A stretch of DNA of 64,000 bases from Vombatus ursinus (Eukaryota; Chordata; Mammalia; Diprotodontia; Vombatidae). The notes below the pieces were generated by a model. The model did not search any database, was not told the DNA's origin, and was given only the letters and a program-made list of their open reading frames with translations. How positions within the stretch are numbered: the stretch's first letter is position 1; every line of letters begins with the position of its first letter. The position numbers were made by a program, and so were the translations under genes. Of this stretch, positions 1 to 25,948 are shown in pieces. The DNA is taken from positions 28,783,146 through 28,847,145 of the forward strand of contig NW_020940358.1 in assembly GCF_900497805.2 (NCBI RefSeq), read 5' to 3'.

Positions 1-823
1 ATATTAATGGCAGAATCAGGACTAGAGTTTATATCTCCCTACTTTGCCAGTGATCTCTCTTCTGCCGTCTGTTACTTTTCATTCACTGAATAAGCATTGT
101 GTCTACCATGAGCCCAGCTGCTGGTGACACAAATACAAAATATGAAACAGCCTTTGTCTCGTGGGAGTTTATATTTTACTGGGAGGTCCCAACATTTACA
201 CAGACAAATACAACATAATCATATAATTACATGTAATGGGGCTATGACACATGCCCAGATTCCCCAAGATGGAGGTACTCATGGGAAGGATGCCAGGCAC
301 CAGCTTCTGGAAGAAGAGTCCTGTGTTCTCCTATCACATGGGGAGAAGCAGCCTCTTTACACTGGCTGCCATAACCAAACAGGCTTCATCTTTAAAACTG
401 AAACTTCCTTAGTCTCACTCTCTTTTCTGCAGTCCAGGGGGTAAAGGTTCCGTTTACCTGTAGCATGGGTGGGCAGTGGGGAGGGTTATTTACCTCCTTC
501 CCTCTAGGCCCTATGTCCCTGAGATACAGAGTTGCCATTTGGGGGTTTCATTTGCTCTTTTCAATTCTAAGCATGGACAGTACAGTCCCTGAACCCAGGA
601 GTTCTAGCTATGGCAACCCTGGAAGCAGGATTCCAGACCAAATGTTGCTACCAGCGCAAGGGAGAAACCCTGAGAAGCCCAGGTACCAAGATGAAAGCCC
701 AAAGAGATTGTTTTTAATATAGCTTAATAGGACTGGTGCTACATAGGAACTGAGCCAAATCCCTCTCTGGTCCCCGAGACTGTGATGGTGCAAGGGAAGA
801 TCATGTAGCACACACCCCCAGGT
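1..823. other. Intergenic, nothing recognised
   Basis: I see no exon of a known gene and no clear repeat here. The short open frames have no recognisable protein content and no splice context. In human the next gene to the left of AEBP1 is POLM, but no POLM-like coding sequence is visible. Confidence 0.5.
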
Positions 824-833
824 NNNNNNNNNN
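824..833. other. Assembly gap (10 N)
   Basis: Ten N bases sit directly in front of a (GT)n run. The true gap length is unknown; collapse of the microsatellite is the likely cause. Confidence 0.99.

Positions 834-880
<47 letters not shown>
834..880. repeat. (GT)n microsatellite
   Basis: Uninterrupted GT dinucleotides of about 23 units directly after the gap. The real tract may be longer. Confidence 0.97.
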
Positions 881-881
<1 letters not shown>

Positions 882-1129
882 TGTTTGCATTTTTGTTCTT
901 GCTATACCTTTGAAGTAGATATTCCTTTGTGAAAACTAATCCAACAGTTAAATGGTCCCAATGGAACTGCAGTACAGGGGATCTCTAGAATTGTGGGAAC
1001 GGGATTAGTAGGGGCTTGGGCAAGTAGCAAAAACTGACCTTAAACCCTCTTAAGGATACTGGAAAGCTCTGAGGGAGGAACAAAATATAGCAGATCTAGT
1101 CTTCAGATACAGGAGACTAGGGAAGTCAC

Positions 1130-1300
1130 TGTTACATATAATTTACATTTAAAGATCCAGCTCAAATTTCCATCTTCTCCATGAAGCCTTCCCTGGACTC
1201 CTCCAACCCAAGGCAATCTCATCCTCTTCTGAGACCTTAGGGCACTTCAGTTGGCCTTATCACTTATACTCTGCCACTGTAAAAAAGGAAATATCTTTTA
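1130..1300 (+). repeat. L2 LINE 3' fragment
   Basis: The stretch resembles the L2 3' region (cagctcaaatttccatc, then gaagccttccctgga), a common mammalian L2 signature. It is old and diverged. Confidence 0.5.
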
Positions 1301-1364
1301 TATCACTCTTCCCCTCTGCCCCCTACCCCATATATATAGGGAACACAGTATTGGATTTGGGAAG

Positions 1365-1485
1365 GAGGAGAAAGAACACTGGGCTTGAAATCAGAGGACT
1401 TGAGTTCAAACCTCAGCTTGATAACTTGTTTGTTGTTTCTTTAAGCACATCCATCCATGTCTTTGGGCCTCAGCTCCTTATGAAG
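1365..1485 (+). repeat. MIR-type SINE fragment
   Basis: It has the order gggcttgaaatcagagga, ttgagttcaaacctcagc, gggcctcagctcc, which is the MIR/CORE-SINE layout in the forward direction. Confidence 0.6.
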
Positions 1486-1511
1486 CCTGTGGTACTCAAC
1501 AAGTGTTTATT

Positions 1512-1568
1512 TCATTGATTCTCAATGCTCCATTTGAGCTTTTGCAACCACCTCTCACAGTTGCCAAA

Positions 1569-1640
<72 letters not shown>

Positions 1641-1720
1641 CTTGTCTTGGAACCTGGAAGGTTCCTCCCTGAACTAGCATGCCATTGCCCACTGACTCCT
1701 TGTGATTTTTTTCTATTTCC
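1512..1720 (+). repeat. Unnamed interspersed repeat, copy 1
   Basis: This segment and 3818-4005 share an opening (cattgattctc), a middle ending ccaaat, and a close (ctccctgaac, then catgcca, then tgcccactgact). Both lie on the same strand. Copy 1 has been expanded internally by (TC)n(AC)n at 1569-1640. I do not recognise the family. Confidence 0.6.
1569..1640. repeat. (TC)n(AC)n compound microsatellite
   Basis: About 11 TC units run straight into about 24 CA units. The tract lies inside the unnamed repeat copy at 1512-1720. Confidence 0.95.
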
Positions 1721-2289
1721 ATGAGATGATTTTGGGAGGCGTGGGAGAAAAGAGAGGGGCCTGAGCCAAAGAAGGAGGAGAAGAAAATCATGTAGGTGAT
1801 TTGGAAAGGGGAGGATTGGTGATGTAGATCAGAAGATAAATCTAAGAAAGACAAATTTGGGAGAAATTGAGAAAAATTTGAAGGAGAAGAATCTCTAGGT
1901 ATAGTCTAGAATCTGCTTCTAAGTGGAAAGAAGAGTAGAATAAAGGACAATTAAAAAGGATGTAACAGGATTGAGGAGAGTTAGGGAATAGAATCTGAAG
2001 AGGTAGATTCAAAAAGGATTAGGGAAAGACAGTTGGTAAGGCAAGAAAAGAGAACAAGATAATGCAAATTGATAGGATTAGTGGATAGGGCAAATTGGGA
2101 AACATGGTAGATTGGTGCAAGGATAGGGAGGGTCCTGCGGAGTTTTTGAAGCCAAGGAAAAGAAAATAAGTTTCGTTGCCAAGCTTTTAAGAGGTGATAA
2201 TTGGGTGTAAAATTTTTAACCAGGTGTTTAAGATTGAGGTATAAACAACCACAAGTAATTTTTTTTTTAAAAAAAAGAAAGCTGAAATT
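1721..2289. other. Purine-rich intergenic stretch, no gene
   Basis: A and G dominate this strand. No splice-flanked coding frame or recognisable repeat was seen. Confidence 0.4.
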
Positions 2290-2706
2290 TTCAACCCTTC
2301 TCTCATTGGTGAGCTGCTTCTGAGGCCTCCATCCTTCATTCCCCTCTAGCTGTGCTTCTGACTTTCTAGACTTTACTGTGACTCAGCCTCCTTTTTGACT
2401 CTGGAGTATCCTACCACCATGCCAGTCCCCTCTTCCATTGATGAACTCCTTCTTGGGCTTCCATTTTGAGGAGGAGCCCAGGCCAGCCACACCTTTTGTT
2501 TCTCTGAACTTTGCCACCTTGCCCCGATTGGGTACCTTTTCCTTACTTATCTCCTCTCCTCTTTTCAGTTCCTTTTTATGTCTTGTCTTCCTCCATTAGA
2601 ATATAAGTTTCTCGAGGCCAAGGACTGCCTTTGTTTTGTCATATATTCGCATCCCCAGGCTTAGCACAGTGCCTGGCACATAGCAAACACTTGAGAAGCG
2701 CTTGTT
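2290..2706 (+). repeat. L2-type LINE tail
   Basis: The end carries the L2 3' signature: gaatataagtttctcgagg, then gcttagcacagtgcctggca, then catagcaaacactt. The upstream pyrimidine-rich part fits the L2 3' UTR but is more diverged. Confidence 0.55.
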
Positions 2707-3817
2707 GCCAGTCTTGCCATTATGGAAAGTAGAAGAGATGATGTAGTGACTTGAATTGAAAGTGTGATGTTTGTATTTCTGACACAACCAAGGGACAGTT
2801 ATTTGTGTTCTAAGTCTAGGTTAATCTAGGCTAATCTAGGGAGTCAAAGAATGTGTCTCCACATTCCAAGTTGTTAGAATGAAATGTTCTTGAAAGAAAC
2901 AGAGGCAAGAGTCTAAGGGGGGTGGTGGTGGGATTATATGATGTGGAGGAAAGGAGGCTTGATCCTTGTCAGGACATTAGATTGGAAGAGTATTACATAG
3001 AGGAGAAAGGGAAGGAAAATGATAGCTATAGAATTCAAGTTTAAAACAGATTTGAGGCTCTTCTTGAAGAAGAGAGAGCTGATTTTCTGAGGAAGAAGAA
3101 GCAGTTTGTCCTCCAACTCAGGGGAAAAAAACAGTAGTGGTAGTTGTGGTTCCCTTCTCAGGGGTACTAAGGCAGCCATATGTCAACTCTCTATTGTTGG
3201 ATAGATGGAGATAGAGAAGTCTATTGTCTTCCTGGGATATGTATCCAAGGCATAATAGAGAACCTGCCAAGAGTTATCAAAATGGATAACAACTAACCAC
3301 TTCTGGTGATTGATTCTCATGGGCACAAATGACATGACCAGAAGGAACCTACAAAGTATTGTCAAAGATTATGAAGCCCTGGGCAAAAAGCCAAAGACCA
3401 AGGGGGGACAGATTGTGTTTTTCTCTTTGTTGCCCATTGAAGGCAAGAGATCCAGAAAAGAAAAATGAATTTTAGAAGTGGCTAAGAAGGTGATGTCTGA
3501 ATATGGGATTTGTATTTTGGGGCTACAGCTTAAAATGTAGAGATGACAGATTCCTGGCCAGAGATAGAGTACACCCAACAAAAAATGGTAAGACTATATT
3601 TATTAGGTATCTTGGAAATCTAATCAAAAGAAATTTAAATGGAAAAGATTATGAGGGAAAAAGAAAACTGCCTATACATATACCTCAAATTAGATACTAC
3701 AGAGAGAAACTATAACAAAAGAAGAATAGTAGTTGAGATACCTAGACAACAGACCTGTCCATAGGAGACAAAATACAAGAAAGGAACCAATAGTCAAAAC
3801 CATGGCCTCAACTGTTC

Positions 3818-4005
3818 ATTGATTCTCTCTCAGCTGTTGCATCCATCTTTTACAGTCACCAAATAACCTATACTAATCCTTCAAAATGGGTGCTTCTCAT
3901 TCAATATGCCCCCTACATACATACACATGCACAGATCCCTTTTCCTGGAGCCTGCAACACTTCTCCCTGAACCAACATGCCACTGCCCACTGACTTTTTT
4001 CACAC
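3818..4005 (+). repeat. Unnamed interspersed repeat, copy 2
   Basis: It matches 1512-1720 across most of its length but lacks the long TC/AC expansion. It sits between the ORF1-like and RT-like parts of the CR1-like LINE. Confidence 0.6.
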
Positions 4006-4139
4006 CAGGGCCCAAATTTTAAGCAACAAATGAAGAATTAGAGGTTCTAATGAAAGAAGACGAATTTGACCTGCTAACAGGATTGTGACCGAGCCAGTCT
4101 CTAACCTGAGAATGCTTGGAGCCTCTGAGGCCTAGAGAT

Positions 4140-4500
4140 GGGAGTGCCAGTAATCAAATAGTTTAATTAATCAATTTCAGAGTGAAGAATGTTTTCTTAG
4201 CTGAAGTAAAAGCACAGGTTATATATTTAAGTCACAACTAGGGAAGGAGGAAGGGGAAGGTGGATTACAATCATTGAGTGGTTTCCCACGAGAAACACCT
4301 AAGTCCCATGATACCTTCAATCTCTGATTCACTTTACTTAAGGTCCAATGATTGTGAGCATTGTCAGAGTTTTGATTAATCAGTTCAAGCTGCATTGTGG
4401 GCTCTGACTACCAAACCAGAGAGGCAGTTCTTGAGAAAACTTAATTATTAGTATATTCATTACACATATCATATCAATTAATGAAAATTATAAATTCCTT
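4140..4500. other. Unassigned stretch within the CR1-like LINE region
   Basis: AT-rich sequence between the unnamed repeat and the RT portion. I recognise no gene or repeat family here. Confidence 0.35.
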
Positions 4501-5340
4501 TCTCAACCTCATAGGTGTCATTGAGACATGAAAGAACGAAACCCATGGTACTGGATCGGTCTCTGCTTCATCAAGAAACAGTCAACCTAGACTTACCTTA
4601 TTTCCTTTTTTGACAAAATTACTAAATTCAGAGAAAATAGGAATGCTAAGGGTATAGTTTATCCAGATTTTAGCAAATCTTTTGATAAAGCATCTTGTGG
4701 TGTTCTTGTGGAGAAGAAGAATGGATTAAGAGATGGATTAAGTGAGAAGACAGATAGATTTAGAATTGGTTGGATGGTCAGATTCAGAGCAATTGGTAAT
4801 TAATTATTCAATGCCATTGCAGGAAGTTTCTGATGAAATAGCACAGATATCTGTGCTTGGCTCTATGCTGCTTAAAATTTTTATCAATGACTTGGATAAA
4901 GGCATAGATAACATACTCATATTTTTGGATGACACAAAGGAGGAAGGGATAGGTAACATAATAAATGACAGTCGGGATCTGGAAAAAGCTTGGCAGGCTA
5001 GAGCATTGGACTGAATCTAATTAGATAAAATTCAAAAGGGATAAATGTAAAGTCTTGCACTTGGGTACAAAAAAATCAACTTTACCAGTATAACATGGAG
5101 TAATCATGGATAGACAATTGTTGTTCTGAAAAAGATCTATAGATTTTAATGGACTGCAAGCTCATTATGAGTCAACAATGTGAAATGGCAGGCAGAAAAA
5201 GTGAATGTAATCCTGGGCTAACTTAAGACAGACATAGCTTCCAGGAATAGGGATAAGAAAATCCCACCACCCAGTGCTGTCCCCATCAGACAGAGCTTAT
5301 GTAGTGCAGTGCATTCAGTTTTGGCACCATGATTTAAGAA

Positions 5341-5655
5341 TGTGGGCCCCAAAATGTCCAGTCTGCAAGAAAAATCCCACTAAGGCAGAGATCTGAGCCA
5401 ATAACCATTTATTAAAAGGACTTGCCCCCCTTTAATAAATAGGACCTTAGATCTTCCCCAAGATCTGAGATGCCCACTTCCTCCAGGGTCTTAGTTTTAT
5501 AGTGCTATAGTACCAGACAATACAGATGAAACAAACCAAAAATAATGAATTTCATTTATGGATAGACCTTAACCTTGACCTTCCAGGAAGGTCTACACAA
5601 AATACAGAATCCCATTGGTAGACAAATGAGCTGATGAGCAGAACTTGACAGACTG
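5341..5655. repeat. Unclassified insertion in the CR1-like LINE
   Basis: The CR1 frame stops after gcaccatgatttaagaa, which matches the intact junction in the other copy near 59760, and foreign sequence starts with tgtgggcc. The family is not recognised; a fossil LTR-type piece is possible but unproven. Confidence 0.35.
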
Positions 5656-5995
5656 ATCTCTTTTTTAAACAGCATTTTATTTTTTTCAATCATATGTCAA
5701 CAATTTTTAGCATTTGTTTTTACAAGATTTTGAGTTTCAAATTTTCCTCCCTCTCTCCCTCCCCTTCCTTCTTCCTAAAATGGTAAGCAATTTGATATAG
5801 GCTATATATGTGCAATTATGTAAAACATTTCCTTATTAGTCACAGTTGTGAAAGAAGAAACAGATCACAAGGAAAAAACCATGAAAAAATAAAGTTAAAA
5901 AACTATGCTTCTACCTGCATTCAGAGTCCATCAGTTCTTTGTCTGGATGTGGATAGCGCTTTCCATTATGAATCTCTTGTACTTTTGACAGACCT
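5656..5995 (-). repeat. L1 LINE 3' end (antisense)
   Basis: It has the marsupial L1 3' UTR in reverse: gcattttatttttttcaatc, then ttccctctctccc-type pyrimidines, then ggtaagcaatttgatatagg, then atgtgcaattatgtaaaaca. The same tail occurs at 47030-47960 and 58736-59165. Confidence 0.75.
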
Positions 5996-6285
5996 ATCTT
6001 GATGTTTCAGGAGGGCATACCAATGAGGCCTTCTATCTGCTGATGAGTAGACCCATGGGCTGGGTTGATAAACAGATGTCAAAACATCTACATTGGCTGA
6101 TTGGCCAGTAGAAAGGCAGGCCAGAGGCCATTGGCCAAATGCTCCCAGCCATCTCCTCATTATGGGAAATAAGGGGATGACCACTTGTTGGCTCTGTTAT
6201 AAGGGGGATTCTTTCCATGTGTGGGTTGGACTAGATGGTTGCTAAGGTACCTTCCAACTCTCAAATTCTTTAATCTTGTTGGGTC

Positions 6286-6900
6286 CTTTTTGTAGGGCCT
6301 CAGAAGGGAAAATGGAGAGAATACTTGTTTGTACCTCATCCCTAGTCCCTATTCAACATTGCCTCAAGATTTCCCTCCTGCTTCTTCTCACTGACTTTCT
6401 TTCCCCCCACCCCATCCCTGTATCTAAGCTGTTTGTGAATGTTCTAGACCTGTATCTAGAGATGAGTTTGGGAGAGGGAGCAAGAAAAGTCTCATCCCCA
6501 TCAGTGCCCTAGGCATAGGTCACAACAAATATTTTGAAGTGACCTACCTGGGGCTAATTATTTCCTAATTATTGCCATAGGAGCCAACCCTGAAAAATAA
6601 TTTCTTCCTCTGTATCTAGCTGCCAGTTCTCAGGTACCAAGATCTGGACGAGGCAAGGATCCAAGATTGAGGATTAGGAGAGCCCTTATCCACCAATGTG
6701 TGAGGATAATGATAGCCAAACCCCATAGAGTATCCCAAGCTATGACTGGCTGGGGTAAGGCATTTATGGACCTCTGTATTTGACAGCTGTTTCTTATATC
6801 AGTTACTGTTCATGGAAGGCTTTGAGCCCACATCTGATATCACCACATAAATTCCCCTCAGTCATGGAAAGCCAAGTTTTCTGATGTTAAATATAAATTT
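6286..6900. other. Intergenic, nothing recognised
   Basis: No coding exon or confident repeat was recognised in this stretch. Confidence 0.4.
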
Positions 6901-6904
6901 ATGA

Positions 6905-7985
6905 CAATAATCAATCAACAAGCATTTATTACATACCTATTATGTGTTGAACATTGTGCTAAACAAAGCATTAGGAATACAAAAACAATAGTAATAATGA
7001 TTGGCATGCCTATGGTACAGCAAAGTAATAACTGACACATGTGGTGTTTTAAAGTTTGCACAGCACTTCACATACATGGTCCTACAATTATTATTGCTCC
7101 CATTTCACAGGTAAGGGAACTAAGGTGTACAAAAGTTGAGAGACTTAGTGGTGCTCACAAAACTAGTATTAGATGTGGGATTTGAAACCAGGTTCTCCTG
7201 ACACTTCATTTATTGTTTGTTAGACTACAGAAAATATGTGCTTTGGTAGAGCAAAATGTATGTAGCTTCAAGAGTCTTTCAACCAGGTTGCTCTCATGAC
7301 ACAGAATGGTACAGTGGAAAAAGCCGCTGCATTCAAAGTCCTAGCACCGCCTGTTCTCAAATCCTAAAGTCAACAAACCACTATTTGAATCCAGACTCTG
7401 CCTCTTACTACCTGTGAGACCTTAAGCAAGTCACTTCTACTTCCTTGGCCTCAGTTTCCTCATCTGTAAAATGGGGGAAAGAGTTACTGTTAGACTAGAA
7501 GCTACTAAAAACCCTTCCAGCTCTAAATCTGTGGTTCTTTAACTCCAAGTCTTTAACATTGCTCTAACCACCTAACAATGCCAGCTCATAAAAAGTACCA
7601 TTAAACTATTCTTCCTATCACTCTAGGCAACAGTCTGCTTTGTCAAGTCCTACTTACATCCAGCTTTGGCCTGGTCCTTTCTTCGAAGGCCCTGAGCCTT
7701 TCCTTTTGCTTCTGGTCACCCAGAAGCTGGGTCACCCAAATGTGGTAGTGGTCATCCTCCTCCCTTCATACAGTTCGTTCTTTGGCCCGGCCAACTGATG
7801 GATTTAAAATTGTCAGGGAGCATGGGGACCATCTAGTTTAGTCAAACCCTCTTATTTGAAAAGATAAAGAAATTGAGGCTCATAGACCGGGAATGATTTA
7901 CTCAAGACGACACAGGTAGTAACAGCCTAGGGATTTGAACCCAGGTGTAAGGACTCCAAAATCCAGCATTCGCACTCACTGCATC
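6905..7985. repeat. Cluster of old SINE/LINE fragments
   Basis: An L2/CR1-type tail fragment in reverse (caacaagcatttattacata) lies at 6910-6990. MIR-type SINEs follow: 7010-7215 (- strand), 7300-7545 (+; cctcagtttcctcatctgta) and 7800-7975 (-; gaaattgaggctcatagacc). No gene was seen among them. Confidence 0.65.
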
Positions 7986-8199
7986 AAGAAGCCCCTTTCT
8001 CCTTCCCCTCTAGAGCCCTTTACTCTCCCCTGGGTTCCCAGGGGCCAGACTGGGTTTGGGTAGAGGTGAGGGATGGGGTGGGGGGTAGTTTTCCTCGGTT
8101 CTGGCTCCAGCATGGCCTCTCCAGCTGGGTCCGGGCAAGGGGAGAAGGGGGGCAGGGCAGAACCCAACCCGCCAAACCTAGGCTGGGCTAGAGTTGATT

Positions 8200-8913
8200 T
8201 GGCTGTTCCAGAGAGGGTGGAGTGAGTGGAGTTCGCCCAGGGGTGCCAGGCTGGGGAAGTGTACGTGGTTCAGTCAGGGGCCCCCGAGAAACCCTTCCCG
8301 GTAGAGCAGGCTCCTGCTGGAGACTTTTTCTTCGGGTGATGTCTACGGAACTTCAAAGCCGCCAGTCTCTGGTGCCGGGGCCGCCGTCTGCTCCGCATTA
8401 CGCGCCCGCCCACCCTGTCCCCGAGCTGACATTCTTTGGGCCGAGCGCTAGTTTCCCCCATTGCAGCCTCCTCCGGGGGGGCGGCTCCGGCTCCTCCTCC
8501 TCTCTCTCCCCTATCCTCCTCCTTCCCCGGCTCCAGAAACCCTGGCCCTGCCTGGACCGCTGCCTCCCAAGGACCAGGCTGCCCCCGCACCCCGAGCTCA
8601 GGAACGCAGAACAGAGCGCAGCCAAGCGCAGCGCACAGCCGAACCGAGCCCGGCGCGCAGCGGCTTGCCGCCCGGCCGCCCCAGCGCCTCACACCTGCCC
8701 AGCTGGGGAGCCGCGCCTTACTCCCCACAGTGAATAGGCTGGGAGCTTGGCCGGCCCGGGCTCGTGCCCGAGCCCCTCCAGCTCGGAGCTCGGGGCTCTG
8801 GAGTCTCTCAGCCAGCCCCGCCCCGTCCCATCCCATTCCGTCTCCTCCCATCCTGGTGGTAACTTCGGGCTCCCTAGTAGTGCCGCATTTGGGGAGAAGG
8901 GGAGCTGGTGGCT

Positions 8914-8930
<17 letters not shown>
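8200..8930 (+). promoter_or_regulatory. AEBP1: AEBP1 CpG-rich promoter and 5' UTR
   Basis: GC and CpG content rise sharply at about 8.2 kb and fall after the first coding exon. The segment holds several GC-rich, Sp1-like elements and overlapping long open frames on both strands, as expected of a CpG island. I see no convincing TATA box, so the transcription start cannot be placed; it is probably between 8450 and 8850. The start codon at 8914 lies at its downstream edge. Confidence 0.7.
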
Positions 8931-25076
<16,146 letters not shown>

Positions 25077-25482
25077 GGGCCTGGCTTCTACCACTGCCCC
25101 TACCCACCGCAGCGCACCCACTGACCCAGAGCTGCCGCCACGGCCAGCTCAGCAGCCTTCAGAGAGCAGAAGGCAGAGCCCCTGTCCAGGACCTGCTAGG
25201 AGTCACCCAGTTTTTCTCCTAGTAGCCTTTCCCCAGGGTGCTTGCTCTCCCCATTTTTAGGCTGGAAAGAATGTGACTGAGATCTATCAAGTGCCGGAGA
25301 TGATGGGCAGGGGGGCCGCAGGTCTGCCAGTTCCCCTGGCAGTAATCTGGCCTCCAGCCCAGTCTTAGCTGTGGAATATGGACTCCTGTTGTCTAGCAGG
25401 GGTGGGGAGAGATGGGATCAGAGCAAGCAGAGGCAGTAGAATGGAGCTACCTCCCCGTTCCCCATTACCATCCTGCTATACC

Positions 25483-25488
25483 AATAAA
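25483..25488 (+). terminator. AEBP1: AEBP1 poly(A) signal
   Basis: Canonical AATAAA 407 bp after the stop codon. No earlier copy is seen in the 3' UTR. The cleavage site should be about 10-30 bp further on. Confidence 0.85.
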
Positions 25489-25746
25489 ATAAGCTCTGAT
25501 GGCAAACATCTCAGCCTTACCTTTGTACCTGGCTCAGAGAAGGAAATGGGAATACTTTTATAGAGGCAGGCCCATGGAGAAAAATCTTTAACCTGCTTTA
25601 GTCACAATAATTTGCCCCCAAAGGCTTGTTTATTCCCTTTGGAGAAGCTACTATGGCCAAAGGAATAGCTGAATCTCCACTTCAGAATCTGCCCTCAAGA
25701 CCTTAAGACAAGTGCACGTAATAGACAGGAAGCAAATCTTCCAAGT

Positions 25747-25752
25747 TTTATT
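25747..25752 (-). terminator. POLD2: POLD2 poly(A) signal
   Basis: TTTATT on the + strand is AATAAA on the minus strand, 197 bp past the POLD2 stop. It faces the AEBP1 signal at 25483. Confidence 0.82.
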
Positions 25753-25948
25753 TACAAAGTTACAAGCTGCCAAAATCGGGAAACATACTGGATGCATTGG
25801 CATGAAAGAACCTGATGACCTTTTAGCTCCAGGCCCTACCTTTACAAGAGTCCCCTGGCATCACGCAGGTCTTCTCTCTATGTGTAGTTTAGTCTAAGTG
25901 ACATCACTGCCACAGCTTATCTGTGAATGCAGTTTCCATCTTCCCAGC

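Larger units (their letters stand above)
3170..6285 (+). repeat. CR1-like LINE, broken and interrupted
   Basis: The pieces are collinear. At about 3290-3720 a translated stretch resembles the SGNH-esterase part of CR1 ORF1 (GTNDM, then DYEALGKK, then RDRVHPTKNG). At about 4590-5340 is the reverse transcriptase, with INDLDKGIDN followed by FLDDTK, where families usually have FADDTK. At 6160-6285 is the CR1 3' tail (ggttggactagatgg, then ccttccaactctcaaattct). The middle holds an unnamed repeat (3818-4005) and, from 5341, inserted DNA including an antisense L1 end. The frames are degraded, so this is a dead copy. The same family appears at 57695-60190. Confidence 0.75.

Noticed and set aside
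1503-1854. Open frames containing Thr-His or Cys-Val runs
   Set aside because: They are translations of the (TC)n(AC)n microsatellite.
5341-6155. Insertion in the CR1-like LINE as a defined LTR element
   Set aside because: Apart from the antisense L1 part I cannot match it to a family or find paired ends, so it is left unclassified.
1-8200. POLM, expected to the left of AEBP1 by synteny
   Set aside because: No frame resembling a family X polymerase is present; the gene must lie further left.
8222-8851. Long open frames on both strands (up to 193 codons) upstream of AEBP1
   Set aside because: GC-rich CpG-island sequence lacks stops by chance. The frames overlap on both strands and have no recognisable protein.
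8908-8913. In-frame GTG just before the AEBP1 ATG as a start codon
   Set aside because: Vertebrate translation starts at ATG; the family N-terminus fits ATG at 8914.
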